Source: JAJEAD01 sp965221555 (GTDB lineage Bacteria; Pseudomonadota; Gammaproteobacteria; HK1). From it: a stretch of 64,000 nucleotides of DNA. The position numbers and the translations under genes were made by a program. Below the pieces are notes generated by a model, which did no database searches, had not been told where the DNA came from, and saw nothing but the letters and a program-made list of their open reading frames with translations. The stretch is taken from NCBI GenBank assembly GCA_965221555.1, contig OZ244895.1:1984001-2048000 (forward strand), read 5' to 3'. Positions 9,603 through 17,280 of this stretch are shown here, in pieces (the first letter of the stretch is position 1; every line of letters begins with the position of its first letter).

Positions 9603-9638
9603 GAGACCCCGAAGGGGCAGCGCGCCTTGCGGGGTCTC
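9603..9638 (-). terminator. Stem-loop downstream of tRNA-Asn
   Basis: GAGACCCCG (9603-9611) pairs perfectly with CGGGGTCTC (9630-9638). On the minus strand it lies about 40 bases beyond the tRNA-Asn 3' end. There is no clear U-tract, so it may be a processing or weak termination structure. Confidence 0.4.
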
Positions 9639-9678
9639 TCGTTGGCGTGAGCGCCGCGATGATTCGCGACGGGAAAGA

Positions 9679-9754
9679 TGGCTCCTCGGGACGGGCTCGA
9701 ACCGCCGACCTAGTGATTAACAGTCACCCGCTCTACCAACTGAGCTACCGAGGA
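9679..9754 (-). tRNA. tRNA-Asn (GTT)
   Basis: A 76-base cloverleaf on the minus strand. The acceptor arm is TCCTCGG/CCGAGGA, the D arm GCTC/GAGC, the anticodon stem-loop GGTGA-CTGTTAA-TCACT with anticodon GTT, the T arm GGCGG-TTCGAGC-CCGTC, then discriminator G and encoded CCA. Confidence 0.97.
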
Positions 9755-9768
9755 TTGACTGATCGCCC

Positions 9769-9798
9769 ATCTTACCGGCGGCCCGAGCCGAGGGTCAA
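9769..9798 (-). promoter_or_regulatory. Putative sigma-70 promoter of tRNA-Asn
   Basis: Read on the minus strand, TTGACC (9793-9798) and TAAGAT (9769-9774) are separated by 18 bases. The -10 hexamer lies 14 bases before the tRNA 5' end. The remaining sequence up to 10056 shows no gene. Confidence 0.6.
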
Positions 9799-10056
9799 TT
9801 ACGAGCGTGGCACGCCCGCAATTCTTATTCTCGCGCCTGCTCTCACCCTCGGGTGAACACCGCCCCCCATGCGGACACCATCCGCACCGGATGCCTGCGC
9901 CTTCGCCCTCACGTGAACGGAGCGACGGGCATGGTGAGAATCGCTCTAGTTCACGCGATCTCCGGACAAGGCGCGAACTCCGCAAGCGTTCAGTATCGTG
10001 GCCGGGAGAGAGTGGGGGCGATCGTCGGACGACTCCGGGAAGGGCGGCAGGAAGGC

Positions 10057-11259
10057 TCAAGCGTGGGTCGGCACGCTCGACAGCGCCCGGTCGAGGCGGT
10101 CCATGGCCTGCTCGAGCTCCTCCATGCTCGTGGCGAAGGACAGGCGCAGGTAGCCCGGGGCGCCGAACGCGGTACCCGGCACCAGCGCTACCCCGCACTC
10201 TTCGATCAGATGAGTCGCAAGCTCGATATCGTTGTCGATGCCGTCCAGGGCTTCGATGGCGCCACGCACGTCGGGGAATGCGTAGAAGGCGCCCTGGGCT
10301 TGGAGGCAGTGCACGCCGTTGCCCCGGTTGAGGCGCTCGACGACGAAGTCGTGGCGCTCCTTGAACACCTTTACCATGTCGTGCACGCAAGTATGGTCCC
10401 CGTCGAGCGCGGCGACGGCGGCGGCCTGGGAGATGGACGACGCATTGGAGGTCATCTGCCCCTGAATCTTTCGCATCGCTCCCGTGATCTCGGGGTTCGC
10501 GGCCGTGTACCCGATTCGCCAGCCGGTCATCGCGTACCCCTTGGACACCCCGTTGATCACGATGGTGCGGTCGTAGAGATCGGGGCAGGCCATCACGATG
10601 TTGCTGAAGGGCTCGTCGTCCCAATGGATGAGTTCGTAGATGTCGTCGCTCGCGATCGCTATCCGGGGGTGCCGGCGCAGCACCTCCGCGAGTCGTTCCC
10701 AGTCCGCGCGCGAGTAGCACACGCCGGTGGGATTGGAAGGACTGTTCAACATGAGAAGGCGGGTCTGGGGCGTGATGGCCGCCTCGAGCTGCTCGGGCGT
10801 CATCTTGAACCCCGTTTCGATGCCGGCCCTGACGATGACCGGCACGCCTTGCGCGAGCTTGACCATGTCGGGGTAGGAGACCCAGTAGGGGGCCGGCAGG
10901 ATGACCTCGTCTCCGGGACCCACGAGGGCGAGGAGCACGTTGATGAGGGAGTGCTTGGCGCCGTTCGACACCACTATCTGGTTCGGCTCGTAGTTGAGAC
11001 CGTTGTCCCGGGACAGCTTTCGGCAGATGGCTTCGCGCAGCGCCACCGTGCCGTCACCCAGGGTGTACTTGGTGTCGCCGGCGTCGATGGCGGCGCGGGC
11101 CGCGGTCTTGATGTGCTCCGGGGTGTCGAAGTCGGGCTCGCCCGCGCCGAGGGCGATGATGTCTCGACCCTGCGCCTTGAGCTCGGTCGACCGGGCGCTT
11201 ACCGCGAGGGTGGCCGAGGGTCTGATGCTCCGGACGCGGTCGGCGAGGTCGATGGTCAT
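10057..11259 (-). CDS. Aspartate aminotransferase, class I/II (AspC-type subgroup Ib)
   Basis: PLP aminotransferase of 400 aa that transfers amino groups between aspartate and 2-oxoglutarate. It begins LADRVRSIRPSATLAVSAR, then GAGEPDFDTP, NSPSNPTG, and the PLP lysine in INGVSKGYAMTGWRIGY; the C-terminal LRLSFATS carries the carboxylate-binding arginine. These are hallmarks of the thermophile/alphaproteobacterial-type AspAT, some of which also act on prephenate. The ATG at 11259 has AAGGAG about 12 bases upstream. It is divergent from uvrB. Confidence 0.92.
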   Translation of the reverse strand: MTIDLADRVRSIRPSATLAVSARSTELKAQGRDIIALGAGEPDFDTPEHIKTAARAAIDAGDTKYTLGDGTVALREAICRKLSRDNGLNYEPNQIVVSNGAKHSLINVLLALVGPGDEVILPAPYWVSYPDMVKLAQGVPVIVRAGIETGFKMTPEQLEAAITPQTRLLMLNSPSNPTGVCYSRADWERLAEVLRRHPRIAIASDDIYELIHWDDEPFSNIVMACPDLYDRTIVINGVSKGYAMTGWRIGYTAANPEITGAMRKIQGQMTSNASSISQAAAVAALDGDHTCVHDMVKVFKERHDFVVERLNRGNGVHCLQAQGAFYAFPDVRGAIEALDGIDNDIELATHLIEECGVALVPGTAFGAPGYLRLSFATSMEELEQAMDRLDRALSSVPTHA

Positions 11260-11288
11260 GGGGCGATTCCGGCTCCTTCGCGAGGGGG

Positions 11289-11303
11289 CGCGTAATATAC
11301 GCG
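11289..11303. promoter_or_regulatory. Perfect dyad in the aspartate aminotransferase-uvrB divergent region
   Basis: CGCGTA-ATA-TACGCG is a perfect inverted repeat with a three-base centre in the short gap between two divergent genes. It could be an operator or overlap a -10 element. It does not match a LexA box. Confidence 0.35.
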
Positions 11304-11306
11304 AGG

Positions 11307-13385
11307 GTGGATCGCAGGGCGAGCGAGGGAGTGGTGAACGTTGCGACAACACGAGGGCGGCCCTTCAGGGTGGCGGCCGACTTCGAGCCGGCGGGAGACC
11401 AGCCGCAGGCTATCGCCGAGCTCTGCGAGGGATTGCGCGACGGGCTTGCCCACCAGACCCTGCTGGGGGTCACCGGGAGCGGCAAGACCTACTGCATGGC
11501 CCGGGTGGTGGAGGCGGTGCAGCGGCCCACCATCGTGCTCGCTCCGAACAAGACCCTGGCCGCGCAGCTCTACGGAGAGATGCGGGAGTTCTTTCCCGAC
11601 AATTCGGTGGAGTACTTCGTTTCGTACTACGACTACTACCAGCCGGAAGCCTATCTGCCCACCACCGACACCTATATCGAGAAGGACGCATCGGTCAACG
11701 AGCACATCGAGCAGATGCGCCTCTCCGCCACCAAGGCCCTTCTCGAACGCGACGACTCGCTCATCGTCGCCACCGTGTCCTCCATCTACGGACTCGGTGA
11801 GCCCGAGACCTACCATGCGATGGTGCTGCACCTGGTGCGGGGCGATATCGTGGACCAGCGCTTCATTCTGCGGCGTCTCGCGGAGCTGCAGTACCATCGC
11901 AACGAGGTCGAGCTGCACCGTGGCACCTATCGGGTGCGTGGCGAGATCATCGACATCTATCCCGCGGAGTCGGATCGCGACGCGGTGAGAGTCGAGCTCT
12001 TCGATGACGAGATCGAGTCGCTCTCCTTCTTCGACCCTCTCACCGGAGAGATCGTGCGCCGCGTGCCCCGGCTCACCATCTATCCTTCGAGCCATTACGT
12101 CACGCCGCGAGAGACCATTCTCGCCGCCATCGAGGAGATCAAGCTCGAGCTCGTCGAACGCCTCGAGACGCTGCGCACCGAGGGCCGTCTGCTGGAGGCT
12201 CAGCGCCTGGAGCAGCGCACCCGCTTCGACATCGAGATGATGCAGGAGCTCGGCCACTGCAAGGGCATCGAGAACTACTCCCGCTTTCTTTCCGGGCGCC
12301 AGCCGGGGGAGCCCCCACCCTGCCTCTTCGACTACCTGCCGCCTCACGCCCTGCTCATCATCGACGAGAGCCATGTGACCATCCCCCAGCTCGGAGGCAT
12401 GTACCGCGGCGACCGCTCGCGCAAGGAGACCCTGGTCGAGTACGGCTTCCGTCTCCCGTCGGCGCTCGACAACCGGCCCCTGCGCTTCGACGAGTTCGAG
12501 CAGATCGCGCCGCAGGCGATATTCGTCTCCGCCACCCCTGGCCCCTACGAGGATGCCCACGCCGGCCAGGTGGTGGAGCAGGTGGTGCGCCCCACCGGTC
12601 TCGTGGACCCGCAAGTCGAAGTGCGGCCGGCCTCGACTCAGGTCGACGATCTGCTCTCGGAGATCGGCCTTCGCAGCGCCGCCGACGAACGGGTTCTCGT
12701 CACCACCCTGACCAAGCGCATGGCCGAGGACCTGACCGATTATCTCTCCGAGCACGGTGTGCGGGTTCGCTACCTTCACTCCGATATCGACACGGTGGAG
12801 CGGGTGGAGATCATTCGCGACTTGCGCCTGGGCGAGTTCGACGTTCTGGTCGGGATCAACTTGCTTCGCGAGGGTCTGGACATGCCGGAAGTCTCCCTGG
12901 TCGCAATCCTGGACGCGGACAAGGAGGGCTTCCTGCGTTCCGACCGATCGCTCATTCAGACCATCGGGCGCGCGGCGCGGAACATCAACGGCAAGGCGAT
13001 CCTGTACGCGGACCACGCCACCGGCTCGATGCAGCGCGCGATCGATGAAACCGAACGGCGCCGGACCAAGCAGATCGCGCACAACCGCAAGCACGCCATC
13101 ACTCCGACGGGCATCCGCAAGGCGGTGGCCGACATCATGGAAGGTGCGCGCGGCAGCGCACCGGGCTCGGCCCGACGCTACGCGCGCGAGGCGAGTGAGT
13201 ACCGAAAGCTGGCCGAGCTCTCCCCCACCAAGCTCGCGAAGAAGCTCGCGTCACTGGAGCGGCGGATGTTCAAGCACGCCGAGAACCTCGAGTTCGAGGA
13301 GGCGGCAGGCCTGCGTGACGAGATCCAGCGCATTCGGGAGGCGAGCTTCGAGGTGTCGGCGGGGGCGACCGCGGTCGCGAAGTAG
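11307..13385 (+). CDS. uvrB: Excinuclease ABC subunit B
   Basis: Damage-verification helicase of nucleotide excision repair, which receives DNA from UvrA and recruits UvrC. The protein is 692 aa from the first GTG. It shows Walker A GVTGSGKT (residues 54-61), the beta-hairpin YYDYYQPEAYLP that clamps DNA, the DESH Walker B motif in LLIIDESHVT, helicase motifs SATPGPYE and IGRAARN, and the C-terminal UVR motif FEEAAGLRDEI that binds UvrC. The GTG codons at 11331 and 11334, after GAGGGA, are plausible alternative starts and would bring the length closer to the usual 670-680 aa. Confidence 0.96.
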   Translation: MDRRASEGVVNVATTRGRPFRVAADFEPAGDQPQAIAELCEGLRDGLAHQTLLGVTGSGKTYCMARVVEAVQRPTIVLAPNKTLAAQLYGEMREFFPDNSVEYFVSYYDYYQPEAYLPTTDTYIEKDASVNEHIEQMRLSATKALLERDDSLIVATVSSIYGLGEPETYHAMVLHLVRGDIVDQRFILRRLAELQYHRNEVELHRGTYRVRGEIIDIYPAESDRDAVRVELFDDEIESLSFFDPLTGEIVRRVPRLTIYPSSHYVTPRETILAAIEEIKLELVERLETLRTEGRLLEAQRLEQRTRFDIEMMQELGHCKGIENYSRFLSGRQPGEPPPCLFDYLPPHALLIIDESHVTIPQLGGMYRGDRSRKETLVEYGFRLPSALDNRPLRFDEFEQIAPQAIFVSATPGPYEDAHAGQVVEQVVRPTGLVDPQVEVRPASTQVDDLLSEIGLRSAADERVLVTTLTKRMAEDLTDYLSEHGVRVRYLHSDIDTVERVEIIRDLRLGEFDVLVGINLLREGLDMPEVSLVAILDADKEGFLRSDRSLIQTIGRAARNINGKAILYADHATGSMQRAIDETERRRTKQIAHNRKHAITPTGIRKAVADIMEGARGSAPGSARRYAREASEYRKLAELSPTKLAKKLASLERRMFKHAENLEFEEAAGLRDEIQRIREASFEVSAGATAVAK

Positions 13386-13573
13386 TCGCCCCGGGTCCGT
13401 GTCGCACCCCTTTGCCGCCGGCGGCGGCAGCTCCCGCCATGCCCCTCGAGGCGTTCACGTGACGGCCCGGGCGAAAGAGCTGGTCCGGACCGCGTCGCAA
13501 AGCGGTGGCGCCACTCGCCTGACCGCAAGAACCGGCGCGATGACGAGACTTGCCGGGTTCCGCGGACCCCGTA

Positions 13574-13602
13574 TTGCGGCCCCTTCGTCGAATCGTTATC
13601 TT
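13574..13602 (+). promoter_or_regulatory. Putative promoter of tRNA-Val
   Basis: TTGCGG (13574-13579) and TATCTT (13597-13602) are separated by 17 bases; the tRNA starts 11 bases after the -10 hexamer. The gap between uvrB and this site shows only GC-rich non-coding sequence. Confidence 0.45.
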
Positions 13603-13613
13603 TCACTCGCGGC

Positions 13614-13688
13614 AGGCGCGTAGCTCAGCGGTAGAGCACTACCTTGACATGGTAGTGGTCGGTGGTTCGACTCCACTCGCGCCTACCA
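13614..13688 (+). tRNA. tRNA-Val (GAC)
   Basis: A 75-base cloverleaf: acceptor AGGCGCG/CGCGCCT, D arm GCTC/GAGC, anticodon stem-loop CTACC-TTGACAT-GGTAG with anticodon GAC, T arm GGTGG-TTCGACT-CCACT, discriminator A and encoded CCA. Confidence 0.97.
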
Positions 13689-13780
13689 ACATCGTGTCTG
13701 GCGAGGCGTGTGCCTTGCGACATGGCCACCTGCCGCCAGCCGCCGGGTCTTGAAGGAGACCGTGCGCCAAGGCAACGCGG

Positions 13781-14695
13781 TCAGCGTCGGTCGCCCGCAT
13801 CCTCGGCGCAGCCGAGCAGGCTGCGGCGCGTGGCCACCGCTTGCAACGCGCCGTAGTGCGAGAGGTAAGCGGACTTGAGATCCCGACTGCGCTTCTCGGT
13901 CGACTCCAGCAGGGCGTCGATACAGGACACGGCGTCGCTCGGGTCCCCGACTTCGGCCGCGAGCTCCGCCCTCAGCGCTTCGAGCAGGGTCCTCTGTACG
14001 CTCAGATCATTGATGTCCCCCAGCACGCTCTGCATGTCCTTGAGTGAGCGGATGCCGCCCTCGGTCCGCGCGCGGGGTCTTGCGGCCGACCGGGCGTCCA
14101 GCAGATAGCGCAGCTTCTTGATGGTCTTGCGCAAGCGGTGGAACTTCTCGTCGGTCGCGTGCGGGCCGAGTTTGCGGCCTTGCCGGAGGGCCTTGCGGTA
14201 GAGTGCGGCCGCGCCGGGAGGCGTCCGGGCGGTGTGGTCGCCGCCGGACGCGGAGGGCGGGTGCGCGATCGCGGCGCCGATTTCGCTTCGCACCCTCCGC
14301 ACCAGGCGCGCATAACGTTTCGACGCCAGAGCGTCGCGCAGCCCGCGGTGAGAGTCGAGCCGTCGCTCTTCGATCCGGCTCTCGATTAGAGGGTGTGCGC
14401 CGCGGTACCGGGCGCATTCCTCATGCAGGGTGCGGCCGAGATCACGCGCCTGCACGTCGAAGTCCCTGGCCTTGCCCGAGACCCGTCCCAGCCACTTCAG
14501 CTCGGCGGTGGTCGATGGCGAATCGGGGGAGAGCTCGATCTCGGCGAAGAGGGTGCGAATTCGCCGCAGGCACACCCTGAAGTCGTGCAGCTCCTCCGGA
14601 TCGCCCGCCGGATCGATGGCCTTGCGATATCTTTCCATCGATCCGAGCAGATCGACGATGCGCTTCCCGACTTCGCTTGCCTCGTTACGGGCCAA
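13781..14695 (-). CDS. CHAD domain-containing protein
   Basis: All-helical CHAD protein of 304 aa. CHAD domains are rich in conserved histidine and basic residues and bind inorganic polyphosphate. Visible signatures are LHDFRVCLRRIRTLF near residue 40, KFHRLRKTIKKLRYLLD near residue 185 and LGDINDLSVQR. There is no CYTH triphosphatase domain fused or adjacent. It lies alone, convergent with tRNA-Val and divergent from infC. Confidence 0.85.
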   Translation of the reverse strand: MARNEASEVGKRIVDLLGSMERYRKAIDPAGDPEELHDFRVCLRRIRTLFAEIELSPDSPSTTAELKWLGRVSGKARDFDVQARDLGRTLHEECARYRGAHPLIESRIEERRLDSHRGLRDALASKRYARLVRRVRSEIGAAIAHPPSASGGDHTARTPPGAAALYRKALRQGRKLGPHATDEKFHRLRKTIKKLRYLLDARSAARPRARTEGGIRSLKDMQSVLGDINDLSVQRTLLEALRAELAAEVGDPSDAVSCIDALLESTEKRSRDLKSAYLSHYGALQAVATRRSLLGCAEDAGDRR

Positions 14696-15031
14696 TCTGC
14701 TCGTTGTCGCAACTCGTTCTCGACTTCAACAGTATACTCGCTGCGAAGCCCGTCGCGGGTTCCCGGCCCCTCGCCGATTGCCCCCGTTTATTCAATGGGT
14801 TGGAGATCAAACGACCGCTCTCCCGGCGGAGATCGACGCGCCGCGGGGAGGCGCTGCCCCCGGGCGCCGGGGCACATGCGGAAATGCCTGGAAAATCAAG
14901 GGTTCCCACTTGAGTTGGGGTTGAGTCCGGGATCCTCCGGTCTTATGATGCGCGCTCCCGCCGCCCGGCGGGTCCCGGGGTCGTTCGACCCTCGAACGGC
15001 GCCGCCACGGTAGAGGCTTGGAGGACTAGAT
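14696..15031. other. Intergenic region between the CHAD gene and infC
   Basis: No convincing gene in this 336 bp. Near 14730 there is a TATACT hexamer that may belong to a promoter, without a clear -35 partner. The 3' end holds a strong Shine-Dalgarno for infC, TTGGAGGA at 15018-15025. The thrS gene that commonly precedes infC in related bacteria is absent. Confidence 0.5.
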
Positions 15032-15547
15032 ATCGCTTCAGAAAAGAAGAGTCGAGTGAACGACGAAATCATGGCGCCGGAGATGCGCCTCATAACCGAC
15101 AGCGGGGAGAACCTCGGCGTCATGAGCAAGGAAGCCGCACTCGACCACGCGCGGACCGCCGAGCTGGATCTGGTCGAGATCTCGCCAATGTCGGACCCGC
15201 CCGTGTGCCGATTGATGGACTACGGGAAGCACCTCTTTCAGCAGAACAAGAAGCGTCAGGCTGCGAAACGCAAGCAGCAGCTTATCCAGCTCAAGGAAGT
15301 GAAGTTCCGACCGGGAACCGAAGAGGGCGACTACCAGACGAAGCTGAGGAACTTGAGGCGATTTCTCAAGCATGGCGACAAGACCAAGGTCACCTTGTGG
15401 TTCAGGGGGCGCGAAATGCGCCACCAGGATCTCGGCCACCGGCTTCTGGAACGAGTGGAAGCGGACCTGGACGAGCTGGCGAAAGTAGAACAGTACCCCA
15501 AGCTGGAAGGGCGTCGGCTATCGATGGTGCTGACCCCGAGAAAGTGA
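15032..15547 (+). CDS. infC: Translation initiation factor IF-3, with an ATC start codon
   Basis: Binds the 30S subunit, prevents premature 50S joining and proofreads initiator tRNA and start codon. The 171 aa protein has VNDEIMAPEMRLI, DLVEISPMSDPPVCRLMDYGK, the linker rich in K/R, VKFRPGTEEGDYQTKLRNL and LWFRGREM. The start is read as ATC at 15032 (MASEKKSRVNDE...): GGAGGA lies six bases upstream and the added residues match the IF-3 N-terminus. The first conventional start, a GTG at 15056, lacks such a site and would truncate the N-terminal region. infC is known to use AUU/AUC-type starts so that IF-3 represses its own translation. rpmI and rplT follow. Confidence 0.93.
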   Translation: MASEKKSRVNDEIMAPEMRLITDSGENLGVMSKEAALDHARTAELDLVEISPMSDPPVCRLMDYGKHLFQQNKKRQAAKRKQQLIQLKEVKFRPGTEEGDYQTKLRNLRRFLKHGDKTKVTLWFRGREMRHQDLGHRLLERVEADLDELAKVEQYPKLEGRRLSMVLTPRK

Positions 15548-15587
15548 GCCTTCATTTCCGCCACATCGAAACTTCGGAGCATTGGAG

Positions 15588-15788
15588 ATGCCCAAACTCA
15601 AGACCAAACGCGCCGCGGCGAAGCGTTTCAAGCGTACCGGCAGCGGCCGCTTCAAGCGCATCAGTTCGTTTCGGCGCCACTATCTGACTCCGAAGCGCAC
15701 GAAGCGCAAGCGCCACTTGCGTACACCGGCGGTTTTCGCAAGCGATGCGGATGCCCGTTCGCTGCACGCCATGATGCCCTATAGCTGA
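15588..15788 (+). CDS. rpmI: 50S ribosomal protein L35
   Basis: Small basic ribosomal protein of 66 aa: PKLKTKRAAAKRFKRTGSG at the start and HLRTPAVF near the end are family hallmarks. The ATG at 15588 gives the standard MPKLKT N-terminus; CGGAG lies about eight bases upstream. It is the middle gene of infC-rpmI-rplT, 40 bp after infC. Confidence 0.96.
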   Translation: MPKLKTKRAAAKRFKRTGSGRFKRISSFRRHYLTPKRTKRKRHLRTPAVFASDADARSLHAMMPYS

Positions 15789-15800
15789 GGAGATGAGATG

Positions 15801-16154
15801 ATGCCACGGGTAAAGCGAGGAGTCACCGCCCACCGGCGCCACCGGAAGGTTCTGTCTCAGGCAAAGGGTTATCGCGGCAGGCGCAAGAACGTGTTCCGGG
15901 TCGCCAAGCAGGCGGTCATCCGGGCGGGCCAGTATGCGTATCGTGATCGCAGGCAGCGAAAGCGCCAGTTTCGATCCTTGTGGATCGTGCGCATCAACGC
16001 CGCCGCCCGCCTTCACGGCATGTCCTACGCCCGATTCATGAACGGACTGAAGAAGGCGGGAATCGAGCTGGATCGCAAGGTTCTGGCCGAGATCGCAGTC
16101 TTCGACGAAGCAGCCTTCGCCGAGCTCGCCGCCACCGCCAAGTCGAGCAGCTAG
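15801..16154 (+). CDS. rplT: 50S ribosomal protein L20
   Basis: Ribosomal protein essential for early 50S assembly, and in relatives a translational repressor of rpmI-rplT. The 117 aa sequence shows PRVKRGVTAHRRHRK, QAKGYRGRRKNVFRVAKQA, YAYRDRRQRKRQFR and FMNGLKKAGIELDRK. Two adjacent ATGs (15798, 15801) follow GAGGAG; the second gives the usual MPRVKRG. Confidence 0.96.
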   Translation: MPRVKRGVTAHRRHRKVLSQAKGYRGRRKNVFRVAKQAVIRAGQYAYRDRRQRKRQFRSLWIVRINAAARLHGMSYARFMNGLKKAGIELDRKVLAEIAVFDEAAFAELAATAKSSS

Positions 16155-16245
16155 CCCCGACCCCCGGCACGCTCCTTCTCTCGCTCCTTCCCCCTTCCCG
16201 TTTGTCCGACGCGCCCGAGCGCCGGGAGGTAGGCCCTCATTCGCG

Positions 16246-16268
16246 GGGAAAGGGTTCCCGTCTTCTCG
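16246..16268 (+). terminator. Weak stem-loop between rplT and pheS
   Basis: GGGAA (16246-16250) and TTCCC (16255-16259) enclose a four-base loop and are followed by GTCTTCTC. It could be a weak terminator or attenuator ahead of pheST; the stem is short. The rest of this gap is a pyrimidine-rich stretch without a gene. Confidence 0.25.
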
Positions 16269-16290
16269 CGGTATCGTTCGTGAGGGTGCA

Positions 16291-17280
16291 ATGCACGATG
16301 TGAAACAGACCCTCGATGAGGCGCTATCGGAGATCGAAAGTGCGGGTACGCTCGAGAGGCTGGACCAGGTCCGGGTGCGCTATCTCGGCCGCAAGGGCGC
16401 AATCACCGAAGAGCTCAAGCGAGTAGGCCGTCTCCCCCCTGAGGATCGGCCCGAAGCGGGTCGGCGCATCAACGCGGCACGGCAGTCTCTCGGCGATGCG
16501 CTCGAACGCCGACGAGAGGCGCTTCGCGCCGAGCTCGTGGGCAAACGGCTCGAGGCGGACCGCATCGACGTGACGCTCCCGGGACGCGGCCAGCGCCCGG
16601 GAGGCCTGCATCCCCTCACCTTGACCCGTGAGCGAATCGAGGCCTTCTTCGGCGGCATCGGATTCGATGTCGTGGAGGGCCCGGAAATCGAGGACGACTA
16701 CCACAACTTCGAAGCGCTCAACATTCCCGCCGACCATCCGGCGCGCGCCATGCAGGACACCTTCTACTTCGAGGACGGCCGTGTGCTTCGGACTCACACC
16801 TCGCCCGTCCAGATCCGGGTGATGAAGGAGCGAAAGCCGCCGCTTCGCATGATCGCTCCGGGACGCGTGTACCGCTCCGACGCTCTCGACGACACCCATA
16901 GCCCGATGTTCCACCAGGTCGAGGGACTGATGGTGGACGAAGGCGTCAGCATGGCCGATCTGAAGGGCGTGCTGCACGATTTTCTGCGCAATTTCTTCGA
17001 GCGCGACGACCTGCCGATCCGGTTTCGCCCTTCGTATTTCCCCTTCACCGAGCCCTCGGCCGAAGTCGACATCGGATCTGCGGAGGGTGGCTGGCTCGAA
17101 GTGCTGGGAAGCGGCATGGTGCACCCACGGGTGCTGGAGAACGTGGGCATCGACAGTGAGCGCTACACCGGGTTCGCGTTCGGCATGGGGATAGAGCGCC
17201 TGGCCATGCTGCGCTACGGGATAGACGACCTGCGCCTCTTCTTCAACAACGACCTTCGTTTCCTGGAGCAATTCCGGTGA
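16291..17280 (+). CDS. pheS: Phenylalanine-tRNA ligase alpha subunit
   Basis: Catalytic subunit of the (alpha beta)2 enzyme that charges tRNA-Phe. The 329 aa protein has an N-terminal coiled coil (VRYLGRKGAITEELK), then class II motif 2 in HTSPVQIRVM and RVYRSDALDDTHSPMFHQVEG, and motif 3 in FAFGMGIERLAMLRYGI. Residues FTEPSAEVD line the active site. It overlaps pheT by four bases. Confidence 0.97.
   Translation: MHDVKQTLDEALSEIESAGTLERLDQVRVRYLGRKGAITEELKRVGRLPPEDRPEAGRRINAARQSLGDALERRREALRAELVGKRLEADRIDVTLPGRGQRPGGLHPLTLTRERIEAFFGGIGFDVVEGPEIEDDYHNFEALNIPADHPARAMQDTFYFEDGRVLRTHTSPVQIRVMKERKPPLRMIAPGRVYRSDALDDTHSPMFHQVEGLMVDEGVSMADLKGVLHDFLRNFFERDDLPIRFRPSYFPFTEPSAEVDIGSAEGGWLEVLGSGMVHPRVLENVGIDSERYTGFAFGMGIERLAMLRYGIDDLRLFFNNDLRFLEQFR

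Noticed and set aside
11260..11306. LexA/SOS box before uvrB
   Set aside because: The dyad CGCGTA-ATA-TACGCG does not match the CTGT-N8-ACAG pattern or known variants.
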